From: Leptolyngbya sp. BC1307
GTDB lineage: Bacteria; Cyanobacteriota; Cyanobacteriia; Phormidesmidales; Phormidesmidaceae
Reading direction: 5' to 3'
DNA: 33,995 nt
Assembly (NCBI RefSeq): GCF_002286735.1
Contig: NZ_NRTA01000041.1
Location: 1-33,995 of the forward strand
Shown in pieces: positions 7,689 to 16,908 of the stretch; position 1 is the stretch's first letter, and each line of letters opens with the position of its first letter. The notes under the pieces are model-generated. The model was not told the DNA's origin. It worked only from the letters and a program-made list of their open reading frames with translations, and ran no database searches. The position numbers were made by a program, and so were the translations under genes.

Positions 7689-8258
7689 CTACTGACAATC
7701 GCGGTTTTCTTCAGCGCCATCGGGCATGATGGTGTGGCACAAAATCGCCCGACTGCGGTTGACGCCGCGCAGATTGGCCCCCGTCAGATCAGCGCCACTG
7801 AGATCGGCGATGCCAAAAATCGCAGCGGTAAGTTCGGCATTGACCAGCGTAGCGTTCTTTAAATTGGCCTCGTTCATATTGGCCTGAGTGAGAATAGTAC
7901 CCGTCATGTTTGCCCCAGACAGGTCGATGTTTTGCATCTGCGCCCCGTTCAGCTCAGCGCCGCTGAGGTTGGCCCCACTGAGGTTGGCCCCACTGAGTTC
8001 AGAGAGCATTAAATTGGTATTGGTCAGGTCTGCACCGCTGAGGTTGGCCCCAGTGAGAGAAGCGATCTTCAAGTTAGCGCGGTGGAGCTGCGCGTTACTC
8101 AAGTCAGCGTCATTGAGAATGCAAACCGGGCAAGAGTTGTCCATCATCAGCATTTCGACATCTTCAGCGATGAAGGCCCAGCTCGGCGCGGCAAAGCCTA
8201 ACAGCCCTGCTAGCGAAATGCCTAAAGCCAGTAAAAACGAAGCGATCTTAACTTTCAT
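7689..8258 (-). CDS. Exported pentapeptide-repeat protein with CPVC motif
   Basis: The 189-residue protein has a Sec-type signal peptide (MKVKIASFLLALGISLAGLL, likely cleavage after AWA-type APSWA near residue 28). A CPVC motif follows (Cys43 and Cys46), then about 120 residues of A(D/N)Lxx pentapeptide repeats forming a quadrilateral beta-helix. The C-terminal tail has two more cysteines (ILCH and RDC). Cyanobacteria have several lumenal or periplasmic proteins of this type. The Cys pairs may form disulfides or bind metal. Pentapeptide arrays mostly act as scaffolds, so no enzyme activity is proposed. It lies 112 bases upstream of the P450 gene on the same strand. Confidence 0.85.
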   Translation of the reverse strand: MKVKIASFLLALGISLAGLLGFAAPSWAFIAEDVEMLMMDNSCPVCILNDADLSNAQLHRANLKIASLTGANLSGADLTNTNLMLSELSGANLSGANLSGAELNGAQMQNIDLSGANMTGTILTQANMNEANLKNATLVNAELTAAIFGIADLSGADLTGANLRGVNRSRAILCHTIMPDGAEENRDCQ

Positions 8259-8586
8259 GCTGCTCTTAACCCAATCAACACAGACAACGGTTCATATTGT
8301 CCCATACTCGCCGGAGATGTGGCTGCTACGATCGCCCGGGCAGGAAGCGAGCCCCTGGAGCAGTTAGCCAGTTATGATGCCGTTTAGCAGCGATCGCCAC
8401 TATGCGCTAAACAACCGCTTATGATATGCTCTCGCCTGACTGTTTGCCCTGATTGCTATTTGCCCTGATTGCTATTTGCCCTGATTGCTATTTGCCCTGA
8501 CTGTTTACCCTGACTGTTTACCCTGACTGTTTACCCTGACTGTTTACCCTGACTGTTTACCCTGACTGTGGAGATGAGGCCATAGC
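8259..8586. other. Divergent intergenic region with a tandem repeat array
   Basis: This 328-base gap separates the divergently transcribed pentapeptide-repeat and rhomboid genes and should hold both promoters. Its left half contains two HIP1-type sites. The right half, 8435-8571, is a tandem repeat. I saw no RNA gene and no coding sequence. Confidence 0.6.
8435..8571. repeat. Tandem repeat array, mixed 13-bp and 16-bp units
   Basis: The array reads as one CCTGACTGTTTGC (13 bp), three CCTGATTGCTATTTGC (16 bp), five CCTGACTGTTTAC (13 bp) and a partial last unit CCTGACTGTGG. All units within each class are identical, which points to recent slippage. It ends 16 bases before the rhomboid start codon, so copy number would change promoter spacing or leader length. 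Confidence 0.95.
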
Positions 8587-9276
8587 GTGTTCGATAACAG
8601 GCCACAGTTCCTTTTGCTCTGTCTGATTTTAGGAGGCATCATACTGTCGCTATACAGCACTAATCCCGACTGGTACAGCCAGGCTGCAGTGCTGCGCGAC
8701 AGCGTCATTTTGACCTGGATGGTGAGCTTGCTCAATTTGGCGGTAGGCAACGGGCTAGGGCGGCTGTTGGGCATTCGTCCGCGCCAGCTAATTGGGTTGC
8801 TGGGCATCGTCTTTTCGCCGCTGCTGCATCGCAGCTTGGGCCATCTGCTGGCAAATACAATTCCTTTTTTGGTGCTGGGCTGGCTGGTTTTGCTGCAGGG
8901 CAGGCTCCAGGGGCAAAGCGACTTTTACGCGGTAACCGTCACTATTTTACTAATTGGCGGCTTGGGTACCTGGCTATTTGGCCGGGATGCCATTCACTTA
9001 GGAGCCAGCGGTCTGATTTTTGGCTATATCGGGTTTTTGCTAATCAATGGCTATGCTGAGGCCACGCTGCTGACTATCGGGTTCGCTTTGGTCGTTTTCT
9101 TAATGTATGGCAATCAGCTCTGGTCGATGCTGCCTAGTTCTAATGAAACCACTATTTCTTGGGAAGGCCATTTATTTGGCTTTGCGGGCGGTATTGTCGC
9201 AGGCGTGCGGCCCGATTGGCTAGAGACTATTGGCGCTGCTCTCAATAACCTGATCCAGCAGCTCTCTGTTCTGTAG
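8587..9276 (+). CDS. Rhomboid-family intramembrane serine protease
   Basis: The 229-residue polytopic membrane protein has about six hydrophobic segments. The rhomboid signature is complete: His86 and Asn90 in GHLLAN (oxyanion side), GASG at 139-142 with catalytic Ser141, and partner His195 in WEGHLFGFAGG. Rhomboids cut transmembrane substrates within the bilayer. The start is a GTG at 8587 with GATGAGG about 8 bases upstream. The leader is formed by a tandem repeat array (8435-8571), which may affect expression. The substrate is unknown. It stands alone in its transcription unit. Confidence 0.9.
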   Translation: MFDNRPQFLLLCLILGGIILSLYSTNPDWYSQAAVLRDSVILTWMVSLLNLAVGNGLGRLLGIRPRQLIGLLGIVFSPLLHRSLGHLLANTIPFLVLGWLVLLQGRLQGQSDFYAVTVTILLIGGLGTWLFGRDAIHLGASGLIFGYIGFLLINGYAEATLLTIGFALVVFLMYGNQLWSMLPSSNETTISWEGHLFGFAGGIVAGVRPDWLETIGAALNNLIQQLSVL

Positions 9277-9466
9277 TCTTTTGTTCCGTAGTCTCCTGCT
9301 CTATAGATTTTTGACCGGTGATAGTTACACAGGCTACTGACGCAGGCTATAGTTTGAAGACAGTCAACGGGCTGATAGGTAAACTAGATTCACCATCAGC
9401 TTGTCTTTGGGCAACATTCAGTTATTAAAACGCTGTGCTAAAACGTTTTTTCTGAGGAAAGTTGCA

Positions 9467-10066
9467 ATGAAATCTTTAGCTTTTGATGGGGTCTTTAAAG
9501 GGATAGTAGCGCTGGCTTTAGTCGGGTTTGGGCCGCTGTCGGCGGCAGCGAGCGCTCAGGTGTTTTCTTCTCAGCGCGCTCAAAATACGCCCGCTGAGCT
9601 GACTCAAACAGGTGCCACGCTGCGCACTACGCTTGAGCAGGACGAAACCCTTTACCTGAATAAAAATAAAACTTACGATTATAACCTGGTGCTGCGGACT
9701 GATTCAGCGATTGGCAACCAGCGCCTGCCGGTAGGCACCATTGTTCGCGGTCGATTTGAGCCAGCAGACGGCGGACTGGTCTATGTGGCCAATTCGGTAG
9801 AGGTGGCTGACCGCATTTATCGAATTAATGCGGCTTCTGATTTGATTCGCGATCGCAAAGACCCCCGCCAAACTTCGACGGGCGCTATCCTTACTGATGC
9901 GGCGATTGGCGCGGCTGGTGGCTACGTGCTCGGAGAAGTCTTAGGTCGCCCCGGTCTGTGGGAAGTGGCTGGCGGCGCAGCGGCTGGCGTTTTAGTTGGC
10001 AATACGACTGCGCCTTTTGTGGTAGTGATCAGCCCGGAAGACCCCATAGTACTCCACTCAAACTGA
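9467..10066 (+). CDS. Exported glycine-zipper protein, unknown function
   Basis: The 199-residue protein starts at ATG 9467, preceded by GAGGAAA; an upstream TTG at 9401 is less likely. The first 30 residues form a signal peptide ending SAAASAQ. The middle (about 50-130) looks like a beta-rich domain with GTIVRGRFEP, and the C-terminal part has a glycine-zipper stretch (GAAGGYVLGEVLG, then GGAAAGVLVG) followed by a hydrophobic end. Similar cyanobacterial proteins are annotated only as hypothetical. It is probably periplasmic or membrane-associated. No function is proposed. Confidence 0.75.
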   Translation: MKSLAFDGVFKGIVALALVGFGPLSAAASAQVFSSQRAQNTPAELTQTGATLRTTLEQDETLYLNKNKTYDYNLVLRTDSAIGNQRLPVGTIVRGRFEPADGGLVYVANSVEVADRIYRINAASDLIRDRKDPRQTSTGAILTDAAIGAAGGYVLGEVLGRPGLWEVAGGAAAGVLVGNTTAPFVVVISPEDPIVLHSN

Positions 10067-10212
10067 CGGGCGGGCGTCTGCTTTCGTGGCTGAAATTGGC
10101 AGTTTGGGGTGCGTCTATAGCGCCATTGCGTATGGCTAGATACTGACGGAATCGGCCTTCTCAGCGAGCATGGCGTCAAGGCTGCCTGCCGCCAACGCTA
10201 TAATTTCTCCCT

Positions 10213-11709
10213 ATGACGACTATCCATCTGCCGTCTCCGCTGCCTACCGACTTCACCACCCGAGATCTTTGGGAACTTCCTCCCTTGCTGGCCGACGCCG
10301 AAGCCCGGCTGCACCGTCTGGCGGAATCTGTCTACGCCGACTTAGAAGTGGTCAGCTACTCAGGCCGAACCTGGGACTATAGCCGCGACCCTGATATTTT
10401 AGAAGTCGCCATTTTGGGGGCAGGGCACGGTGGTAAGTCAGCGGCGTTTGGGCTGCGGCAGCATGGCATCAGCAGGGTTCGCATTTTTGATCGGCGGGTG
10501 GCCGGACAGGAGGGGGTTTGGCGAGACTTCGCTCGGAATGCGACATTGCGATCGCCCAAACAAGTCACCGGCGGACTCGACTGGGGCCTTGCCAACCTCA
10601 ACTTTCGCCGCTGGTGCGCTGCCTGTCACGGTGACGACTACTGGCAAAGAATCAAATACATTCCCCGACTGCTCTGGGCAGATTATCTAGACTGGTATGG
10701 CAAAGTATTAGACTTGCCCATTCAAAACGATACCGACATTCAAGACATCACCTGGCATGAAGCAGAGCAGTGCTTCTGGCTTCACGCGCAGCATCAGGGC
10801 AATGCCGAACGATACAAGGCCCGCTTTGTTGTTTTAGCCACTGGCATGGAGTGTGCCGGGGGCAAGAATGTGCCTAATATTGTCAAAGAGAGTTTGCCTG
10901 ATCACTGCTATGCCCACACAATGGACAAGATTGACTTTGCCGCCTATGCGGACAAGCGGGTAATGATTATTGGCGGCGGCGCAAGCGCCTTTGACAACGC
11001 CATTTTGTTGTTGAAAGCTGGGGCAAGATCGGTAGATATAACCATTCGCCGCGCCAAATTACCCGATATTAACCGCATCCGTTGGAGTGAATGGAACGGC
11101 TATCACCGCCACTACATAGACTTGCCCGATGCAGCTAAGTGGGCCTACAGCCTATCGGAGTCTCGATTGGGTCAGCTGCCGCCTGCTCACACCTACTATC
11201 AGGCGACTAGCCATCCTCGCTTTACACTGTATACCAAAGCCCCAGTACAACAGCTTGACTATAAGAATGGAGAGATTGTGGGAGTGTATGGAGATGGGGC
11301 GATCGCCAATTCCACAGTTCGCACGTTCTCTCACGACGCGCTAATTTGCAGCACCGGATTTTCTACCAACTTAGACCAACAGTCTGAGCTACGCACGTTA
11401 GCCCCCTACATTGCCCGCTGGCAAGACTGCTTTACGCCGCCCCCCGGTGATGAACACACAGAGATGTCTCGCTATCCTTACCTGGGAAAAAGCCTCGAAT
11501 TCATGCCAAAATCTCCAGAGTACAACTATCTCGGGCGCTGCTACTACCTCTCTTCTGGCGCTGCTGTTCCCAGCGGCTTTCGCGCCAACCTTACCGACTT
11601 GCAGTTTGCCCTACCAAGAATCATCTACGACATTGGCAGACAGCTGTTTATCGAAAATCAGGACGACATTCGAGCTAATTTTGAAGCGTATGATGTTAAA
11701 GAATATTAG
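10213..11709 (+). CDS. FAD/NAD(P)-binding flavoprotein, monooxygenase-like
   Basis: The 498-residue protein has two dinucleotide-binding motifs: GAGHGG (69-74) for FAD and GGGASAF (254-260) for NAD(P)H. Between and after them come VVLATG (about 206-211) and ALICSTGF, both typical of flavin-containing monooxygenases and related CzcO-like oxidoreductases. The first 60 residues precede the Rossmann fold and may form an extra helical cap. There is no signal peptide. It is intact and stands apart from neighbours by over 140 bases on each side. Substrates could be amines, thioethers or a metabolite N-hydroxylation, but sequence alone does not decide. Confidence 0.8.
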   Translation: MTTIHLPSPLPTDFTTRDLWELPPLLADAEARLHRLAESVYADLEVVSYSGRTWDYSRDPDILEVAILGAGHGGKSAAFGLRQHGISRVRIFDRRVAGQEGVWRDFARNATLRSPKQVTGGLDWGLANLNFRRWCAACHGDDYWQRIKYIPRLLWADYLDWYGKVLDLPIQNDTDIQDITWHEAEQCFWLHAQHQGNAERYKARFVVLATGMECAGGKNVPNIVKESLPDHCYAHTMDKIDFAAYADKRVMIIGGGASAFDNAILLLKAGARSVDITIRRAKLPDINRIRWSEWNGYHRHYIDLPDAAKWAYSLSESRLGQLPPAHTYYQATSHPRFTLYTKAPVQQLDYKNGEIVGVYGDGAIANSTVRTFSHDALICSTGFSTNLDQQSELRTLAPYIARWQDCFTPPPGDEHTEMSRYPYLGKSLEFMPKSPEYNYLGRCYYLSSGAAVPSGFRANLTDLQFALPRIIYDIGRQLFIENQDDIRANFEAYDVKEY

Positions 11710-11948
11710 CGCTTTCTATTGCTGTCAGCAAACTACTCGAACACATCAATTTGATCTAAAACAATTTGACCGCAATTAGCCATCTCACTCAAGCAGTAGC
11801 TTATACAAAAAATGTGGCTTGTAATACATTTGCCGGAAAAATAGCCTGCTAGCTTGTCTAACATGTTCCGGTGTGAGGACTTCAGAGTGAATGCGGTTGA
11901 TCGGGGCGCAGGCGTTGTCTCGAGTACGACGTTGCGAAATGGCTTGAT

Positions 11949-12623
11949 TTGCGACTTGGCTACCTGGCTGACAATACTGAGTTTTTGCCCCTGCCGCGAT
12001 CTGCTAGCGACCCGACTCGGGGTTTATTTGGTGGCACCAATACGCTCACCGGACAAGTCGGCGTTCATCCGACTGACAATCTCAATCTCAGGTTTCTCTA
12101 TACTCGGAGTAATCTAGAGCCTAACTCGCAAGGATTTGTTGGTGGCGCGCTGAGTGAGCCGCTCTATGGATTTGCTGACGATGGCTTTGGTGGCCCTTTG
12201 CGAACAGCCACAGCGGATACCTTTTTGTTTAACTTCGACTGGCTAGTAGCTAAAGGGTTCGGACTGTTTGGTCGCTATAGCTATGGCAGTACGAATTTGT
12301 TTCCAGCGACCGCCGGGCGGGCTGACGGCGATGTCAATGCTCAGTCTATTCAGATTGGGACGGCTTTTCCAGATCTCATCAAGCAGGGCGCTCTAGCAAC
12401 CATCTCGTATGTTCAACCCTTTGAAGTGCTAGACGGTCGCAATTTTCTGCTTTCTGGCGGCGGCGATGGCGGCATCCAAAAAGAGGTCGAAGTTTCTTAT
12501 CGCTACCCAGCTAACTCCAGTTTTTCGGTGGTGCCATCTATTTACTGGATTATGGAGGCCAACAACTTTAGCGATAACCCAGATATCTTTGTTTTTAATC
12601 TACAAACGCAGATTTCTTTCTAG
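11949..12623 (+). pseudogene. Cyanobacterial OprB/iron-uptake-type porin, C-terminal remnant
   Basis: About 225 residues match the C-terminal beta-barrel of cyanobacterial OprB-like (SLH-plus-barrel, iron-uptake) porins: RLGYLA, GLFGGTNTLTGQVGVHP, alternating hydrophobic strands and a terminal strand ending in ISF, as expected for an outer-membrane barrel. Such porins have about 500-600 residues with a signal peptide and an SLH domain, all missing here. The frame opens after a TGA at 11898 and has only a TTG as start. It is therefore a 5'-deleted relic. A neighbouring frame (from 11854) overlaps it but shows no porin features. Confidence 0.75.
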
Positions 12624-12664
12624 ACCTCCCATCAAGCGAGCCGTTTTGAGCAGTTAGGAGATAG

Positions 12665-12874
12665 AGAAGGGCTGCAGATGCTGTCTCTCAACTGCTTGGA
12701 GGTCAATATCTCGTGTTTGACGCTATTGACAAGTGGCGTAGCTACATGGAGGAAAATTCGGCAGCAGTGAAGATTGCGCTGTCTTAGACTGAATTTGATC
12801 ATCTTGATGCCGCTGCGCCGCTGGGAGTGACCGTAGGCGATCGCGCTGTCACTATGGGTACAGTGAATCGATGA
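12665..12874 (+). pseudogene. Coding relic interrupted by in-frame TAG, unknown family
   Basis: One reading frame between stops at 12662 and 12872 has a protein-like composition, including QYLVFDAIDKWRSYMEEN and, after TAG at 12785-12787, FDHLDAAAPLGVTVGDRAV. The two halves stay in the same frame. No obvious start codon with a ribosome site exists apart from a GTG at 12713. It looks like a short gene or gene end disabled by a nonsense mutation. I do not recognise the family. It lies between the porin relic and dinB, which suggests a decaying locus. Confidence 0.35.
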
Positions 12875-12899
12875 TGTCGGTAAGGCAGGCGTTTCGTCT

Positions 12900-14060
12900 G
12901 TGCAGTCTAACGGTCACAATAGTAGAGTGACCGTACTTACTCCAGACTATTCGGTGCCCCCATTGACCAGTTCTAAACCAAGCGTGAGAAAGATTATCCA
13001 TGTAGACATGGACGCTTTCTATGCGTCGGTAGAGCAGAGAGACAATCCGGTGCTGCGCGGTCAGCCGGTAGCGGTTGGGGGGACTCCTGAACAGCGCGGG
13101 GTGGTGATGACGGCTAGCTACGAGGCCAGGAAATTTGGCATTCACTCGGCCATGCCCTCTCGTAGCGCCCTGATGCGCTGCCCGCAGATCGTGTTTGTGC
13201 CGCCTCGGTTTGATGCTTACAAAGCAGCTTCGGCTGAGACTAGAAAGATCTTTTTCGACTACACAGACCTGGTGGAGCCCCTCTCTCTTGATGAAGCTTA
13301 TCTGGATGTGACAGTGGATAAGCAGGGGATCGGGTCGGCGATGGCGATCGCACAGCAAATCAAACACCGCATCCAGACGAATCTACATCTCACGGCCTCG
13401 GCGGGCGTTTCTATCAACAAGTTTCTGGCCAAGATTGCATCGGATTTGGATAAGCCCGACGGGCTTTCTTTGATATCGCCACAGCAGGCAGAAGCATTTC
13501 TAGAGCGCTTGCCGATCGCCGCATTTCATGGCGTTGGCCCAGCGACGGCAGCGAAGATGAAGGCGCAGGGCATAGAGACTGGCGCAGACCTGAAGCAGTG
13601 GGACAGGGCGCGGCTGATCGCCACCTTTGGCAAAGCGGGAGACTATTATTACCGGGTCGTGAGGGCGGAGGACAACCGCCCAGTCAATCCCCATCGCATT
13701 CGCAAGTCGATTGGCGCGGAGCGCAGCTTCTCACCAGATTTGCGACAGCGTGAGGAGATGGATGCAGCGCTGGTAAAGATTGCGCAGGAGGTGCATCAGC
13801 GGCTGAGTGCGAACAAACGCCATGGCTATACGCTGACGCTGAAGATAAAATACGGCAACTATGAAACGATTACGCGCAGTCGCACGCGAGAGAGTTTGAT
13901 TCAGGAACCGGAGGAGATCTTGCAGTTATCACGCGACTTGCTGTCCGCACATCTAGAGCCAAATCGACCGGTCAGGCTGCTGGGCATCACGATCTCGAAT
14001 TTGGCTCATCCTCAGTCATTTCAGCAGCTAGCGCTGGACTTATCGAAGCTCTATGTTTGA
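12900..14060 (+). CDS. dinB: DNA polymerase IV (Y-family, DinB)
   Basis: This 386-residue Y-family polymerase performs translesion synthesis. Palm residues are visible: DMD at 36-38 in KIIHVDMDAFYASVEQ and SLDEAYLDVT with Asp131/Glu132. The helix-hairpin-helix thumb (FHGVGPATAAKMKAQGI) and little-finger domain follow. Near the C terminus QQLALDL resembles a beta-clamp-binding motif. The start is a GTG at 12900, giving a 30-residue leader before the catalytic core; a GTG at 12927 is also possible. There is no evident SOS box that I could identify by eye. It converges with ureF 54 bases downstream. Confidence 0.93.
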   Translation: MQSNGHNSRVTVLTPDYSVPPLTSSKPSVRKIIHVDMDAFYASVEQRDNPVLRGQPVAVGGTPEQRGVVMTASYEARKFGIHSAMPSRSALMRCPQIVFVPPRFDAYKAASAETRKIFFDYTDLVEPLSLDEAYLDVTVDKQGIGSAMAIAQQIKHRIQTNLHLTASAGVSINKFLAKIASDLDKPDGLSLISPQQAEAFLERLPIAAFHGVGPATAAKMKAQGIETGADLKQWDRARLIATFGKAGDYYYRVVRAEDNRPVNPHRIRKSIGAERSFSPDLRQREEMDAALVKIAQEVHQRLSANKRHGYTLTLKIKYGNYETITRSRTRESLIQEPEEILQLSRDLLSAHLEPNRPVRLLGITISNLAHPQSFQQLALDLSKLYV

Positions 14061-14114
14061 AGTTTGAATGTTTGAATGGGCAAAGTGACTCGCGGTTCTA
14101 AAAGCTTTCGCGGC

Positions 14115-14831
14115 TTAGCTCGCAAAGAGACGGCGAGATAGCTTGGCCTGCCGCATTTGGGCCAAGTCAATGAGGGGTGTGCAAGACCACATGTCATCGA
14201 GCGATCGCCCCGCTGCCGCCTGACAAGCGGCGGCCATGTCTTCAGCGATCGCCCGCCGAATCTGCTGCGCCTGCAGGTGCCCAATCACCCCCAGTCGGAT
14301 CGCGGCTCCCAATAGACCGGTGACAAAGCCATGCACAAACGCAACAGCGGCTGACTGCTGGTCGAGTCCTGCTATTTGAGCAACTACGGCAAAGACGACC
14401 GGGTGCAAACAGTTGAGGCTACCTTGCGCTGTTTGTTCGCTTAAGGCCGTCAGCTGCGGATGCGGCCAGGTTTTGCTGGCAACCATGAGCAGGGCGCGGC
14501 CACTCTGACGCTGCGCGATGCGCGTTTTTTCGATAGGAGTTTGAGAAAATAGCCGTGCATCAACTTCGGCCACTGCGGGCAGATCGTGACGACGGCTCGC
14601 CTGATAAGCATGAGTGAGCGCCACCAGATCGGTGCTGCCTACTTTGTTGCACAACAGCAGCCGGACGAACGTTTCGACCTCTTCGGCAACGGTGATGGTT
14701 CCAGACTGCACCAAACTCTCTAGCCCATGAGAGAGGGTGTATGAACCCGAGGGAAAAAACGAATCTGCTAGCTGCATCAGAGTGAGCTTTTGATTGAGGG
14801 CGTCAGCGGTGATGGAGGGTTCAACAGACAT
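14115..14831 (-). CDS. ureF: Urease accessory protein UreF
   Basis: The 238-residue protein has the UreF signature near its start (LADSFFPSGSYTLSHGLESLVQSG) and the all-helical pattern of the family. UreF joins UreD (UreH) and the UreG GTPase in the complex that inserts nickel and CO2 into apo-urease. It is the last gene of the urease operon in this window, starting 11 bases after ureE. Length is normal. Its C terminus (LSRRLFAS) also fits the family. Confidence 0.93.
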   Translation of the reverse strand: MSVEPSITADALNQKLTLMQLADSFFPSGSYTLSHGLESLVQSGTITVAEEVETFVRLLLCNKVGSTDLVALTHAYQASRRHDLPAVAEVDARLFSQTPIEKTRIAQRQSGRALLMVASKTWPHPQLTALSEQTAQGSLNCLHPVVFAVVAQIAGLDQQSAAVAFVHGFVTGLLGAAIRLGVIGHLQAQQIRRAIAEDMAAACQAAAGRSLDDMWSCTPLIDLAQMRQAKLSRRLFAS

Positions 14832-14842
14832 TGCAGGGGCCT

Positions 14843-15394
14843 CTAATGAGCGTGATGGTGAGCAGTAGAGAAGTCTAAGGCGGCTTCAGCAGATCGCCCT
14901 TCGAGACTTATCTGCAGTTTTTCAATCTTCAAAGTGTGTGCCATCTCTCGAATCGTTGATTTCATCAGCTCAGCTTCAGCCACCAGTTCTATGAACAAAC
15001 TCTCTCCCTGAAGGGTAATTGGCCAGTGGCGGTTGCCCAAAACGTGTCCCAGGTGGACTAGCGAAATTGCCTGATTGTGCGCACCCGGCTCAAATCGCAG
15101 CGCGATCACCTGCTGCTGTTGAATCCTCACTAACACCAGATATTTTTGAGCGGTCTCCAGTACGTCTCCATCTTGCAGTAGCCAATCGCGGCCTTTGACA
15201 ATACCCACAGATTGGCCTTCAGCCGTCTGCGTCAAGATGCGTCCTTTGGGGCGATCGCGCCGGCTAATCGTTATCTCCCTACAGCGGCCATTCTCCTTTG
15301 CCTGAGCCACCCGCAAAGACAGATCGGCCTGTTCATTCACATTGCCGAGGTAGGTTTCGGCCAGTTCAGCAGGAGCCATGGGTGGGTTGCTCAT
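14843..15394 (-). CDS. ureE: Urease accessory nickel chaperone UreE
   Basis: The 183-residue protein is UreE, the metallochaperone that passes nickel to the UreG-UreD-UreF complex. The conserved GHVLGNRHWP motif is at 116-125 and includes the interface histidine. The C terminus ends in HHHAH (179-183), a short nickel-binding tail compared with the long His-rich tail of Klebsiella UreE. Its start overlaps the ureD stop by 4 bases (ATGA-type), indicating translational coupling. Confidence 0.93.
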   Translation of the reverse strand: MSNPPMAPAELAETYLGNVNEQADLSLRVAQAKENGRCREITISRRDRPKGRILTQTAEGQSVGIVKGRDWLLQDGDVLETAQKYLVLVRIQQQQVIALRFEPGAHNQAISLVHLGHVLGNRHWPITLQGESLFIELVAEAELMKSTIREMAHTLKIEKLQISLEGRSAEAALDFSTAHHHAH

Positions 15395-16263
15395 AGCGAA
15401 TAGGGTAAGGGAGCCTGGTTTTGTAGTTTGCGCACACAGTTTAGCGCAGCTTTAAAGCAAGACTGCAGGTCGCGAGTGGTCGTAGAGATTGCTCGGATAA
15501 ACAATCCTCTGCCGCCTGGTAAAGGAGAGCTGGCTAAACTCACGGCTGCATGACTGACTTCGGTGAGAGCGTCAATCTCACTGGCTAACGCTGTGAGCGT
15601 GGTTGGGGTGGCGATCGCCTCAGGCAAAATCAAAATCAAACTTCCCAGTACTAGCCCGCTGGCAAACAGCGGACTATCGGCAAACCGGTTTTCTTTCCCC
15701 AACAAATTCATCGCCTCGGCAAACCACACCTGGCCCTCGGGATCGCGCACCCGCAGCCGACTGCGATAGTGGCGAAACTGATACCGTTCACCCCGGGCCA
15801 GCCGTCCGGGTAAAACAATCTCTCCTAAGCTCAGCCCGGCAGTTGAGTGAATGGTAATCTCGGTCTTTTGTACCAGTGCCGCATCGGTAAAAAGAATCAG
15901 CGGTTCTGGCAAAAACTCTAGCGTGGCTTGCTCACCGATATCAATGCTGTAGTTTACGTCGGCAACAGTCTCTCGCTGCGGCATTGTATGAACTTTAGTG
16001 GCTGACTGATCGGCCAGATAAAGCTGACTGCCTGCTGCTAGCCGCAAAGAGATGCCAATCGTGTCACCGGCTAGCAGCCCCGGAGAAGTGTTCATCCGGT
16101 AGAGATAGGCTCGCTGTGAGGCCGATTCCGTCCCTTCTTCCAATCTAAAAACTGGCGAAACGCTAAGCGGATAAGCCATGTAGCGATGCTGAAGGACTGT
16201 TGCACCCGCCGGATTACAGCCCAGCTTCAGCGCTAACTGGTTCTGCAAGGCTAGGGCATTCAC
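15391..16263 (-). CDS. ureD: Urease accessory protein UreD
   Basis: The 290-residue protein matches UreD/UreH, the scaffold that binds apo-urease and recruits UreF and UreG. Typical segments are [22 protein letters not shown] (about 55-77), [10 protein letters not shown] (about 84-93) and [14 protein letters not shown]. Start and stop overlap neighbouring genes by 4 bases each (ureG before, ureE after). No signal peptide. This is a full-length member. Confidence 0.93.
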   Translation of the reverse strand: MNALALQNQLALKLGCNPAGATVLQHRYMAYPLSVSPVFRLEEGTESASQRAYLYRMNTSPGLLAGDTIGISLRLAAGSQLYLADQSATKVHTMPQRETVADVNYSIDIGEQATLEFLPEPLILFTDAALVQKTEITIHSTAGLSLGEIVLPGRLARGERYQFRHYRSRLRVRDPEGQVWFAEAMNLLGKENRFADSPLFASGLVLGSLILILPEAIATPTTLTALASEIDALTEVSHAAVSLASSPLPGGRGLFIRAISTTTRDLQSCFKAALNCVRKLQNQAPLPYSL

Positions 16264-16904
16264 AGCGAGCTTTCTGCCATTGCTTCGGAGCGCTGACCAA
16301 ACAACAGCGTTTCTCGAATAAACGCCACGACTTCACCTAACCCCTCACCCGTCTTGCAGTTGGTGTATACCACCGGTTTTCCCTGACGGTATTGGCGAGA
16401 CTGCGATCGCATCAAATCCAGATCAGCCCCCACATAGGGCGCAATATCTATCTTGTTCACCACTGCCAGGTCAGACTGCACGAATCCCGGCCCATTCTTT
16501 CGCGGAATGTCGTCTCCTGCGCCCACATCAATGACGAACATATAGGCATCCACCAGGTCATAGCTAAATGTAGAAGCCAGATTATCACCGCCACTCTCAA
16601 TCAAGATCAGGTCGAGCTGAGGAAAGCACAGCTCCAAATCCTGCACAGCCAGCTGATTCATCGTCGGGTCTTCGCGAATCGCCGTATGCGGGCAGCTCCC
16701 AGTTTCGACCCCGATCACGCGCTCAGCCGGTAAAAAGCCTTTGCGCTTTAGCCGATCCGCATCTTCTGTCGTGAGCAGGTCGTTGGTAACTACAGCGACT
16801 TCTACCCCTTGAGCCATTAGCAGCGGCACAATACCTTCGATGAGAGCTGTCTTCCCGCTACCGACTGGCCCACCAATGCCCAAACGCGCTGCTGACTTTG
16901 GCAT
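16260..16904 (-). CDS. ureG: Urease accessory GTPase UreG
   Basis: This 214-residue SIMIBI GTPase supplies GTP-driven nickel transfer during urease maturation. The P-loop GPVGSGKT is at 12-19, the metal-binding invariant Cys-Pro-His appears in [12 protein letters not shown] (about 68-79), and the NKID base-specificity motif is present ([14 protein letters not shown]). It starts 4 bases after the ureB stop and overlaps ureD. Length and motifs are complete. Confidence 0.95.
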   Translation of the reverse strand: MPKSAARLGIGGPVGSGKTALIEGIVPLLMAQGVEVAVVTNDLLTTEDADRLKRKGFLPAERVIGVETGSCPHTAIREDPTMNQLAVQDLELCFPQLDLILIESGGDNLASTFSYDLVDAYMFVIDVGAGDDIPRKNGPGFVQSDLAVVNKIDIAPYVGADLDLMRSQSRQYRQGKPVVYTNCKTGEGLGEVVAFIRETLLFGQRSEAMAESSL

Positions 16905-16908
16905 TTTC

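Noticed and set aside
7888-8367. Plus-strand frame of 159 codons opposite the pentapeptide gene
   Set aside because: It is the mirror of the repetitive A(D/N)LSG coding repeats and has no start signal or family features.
8435-8571. CRISPR array
   Set aside because: Units of 13 and 16 bp are contiguous without unique spacers, and no cas genes are present; it is a simple tandem repeat.
11854-12117. Separate 87-codon gene before the porin relic
   Set aside because: It overlaps the porin frame in another phase, lacks a ribosome site and shows no family features.
12852-13367. Minus-strand frame of 171 codons opposite dinB
   Set aside because: DinB is clearly coded on the plus strand with catalytic motifs; the opposite frame is an artefact of base composition.
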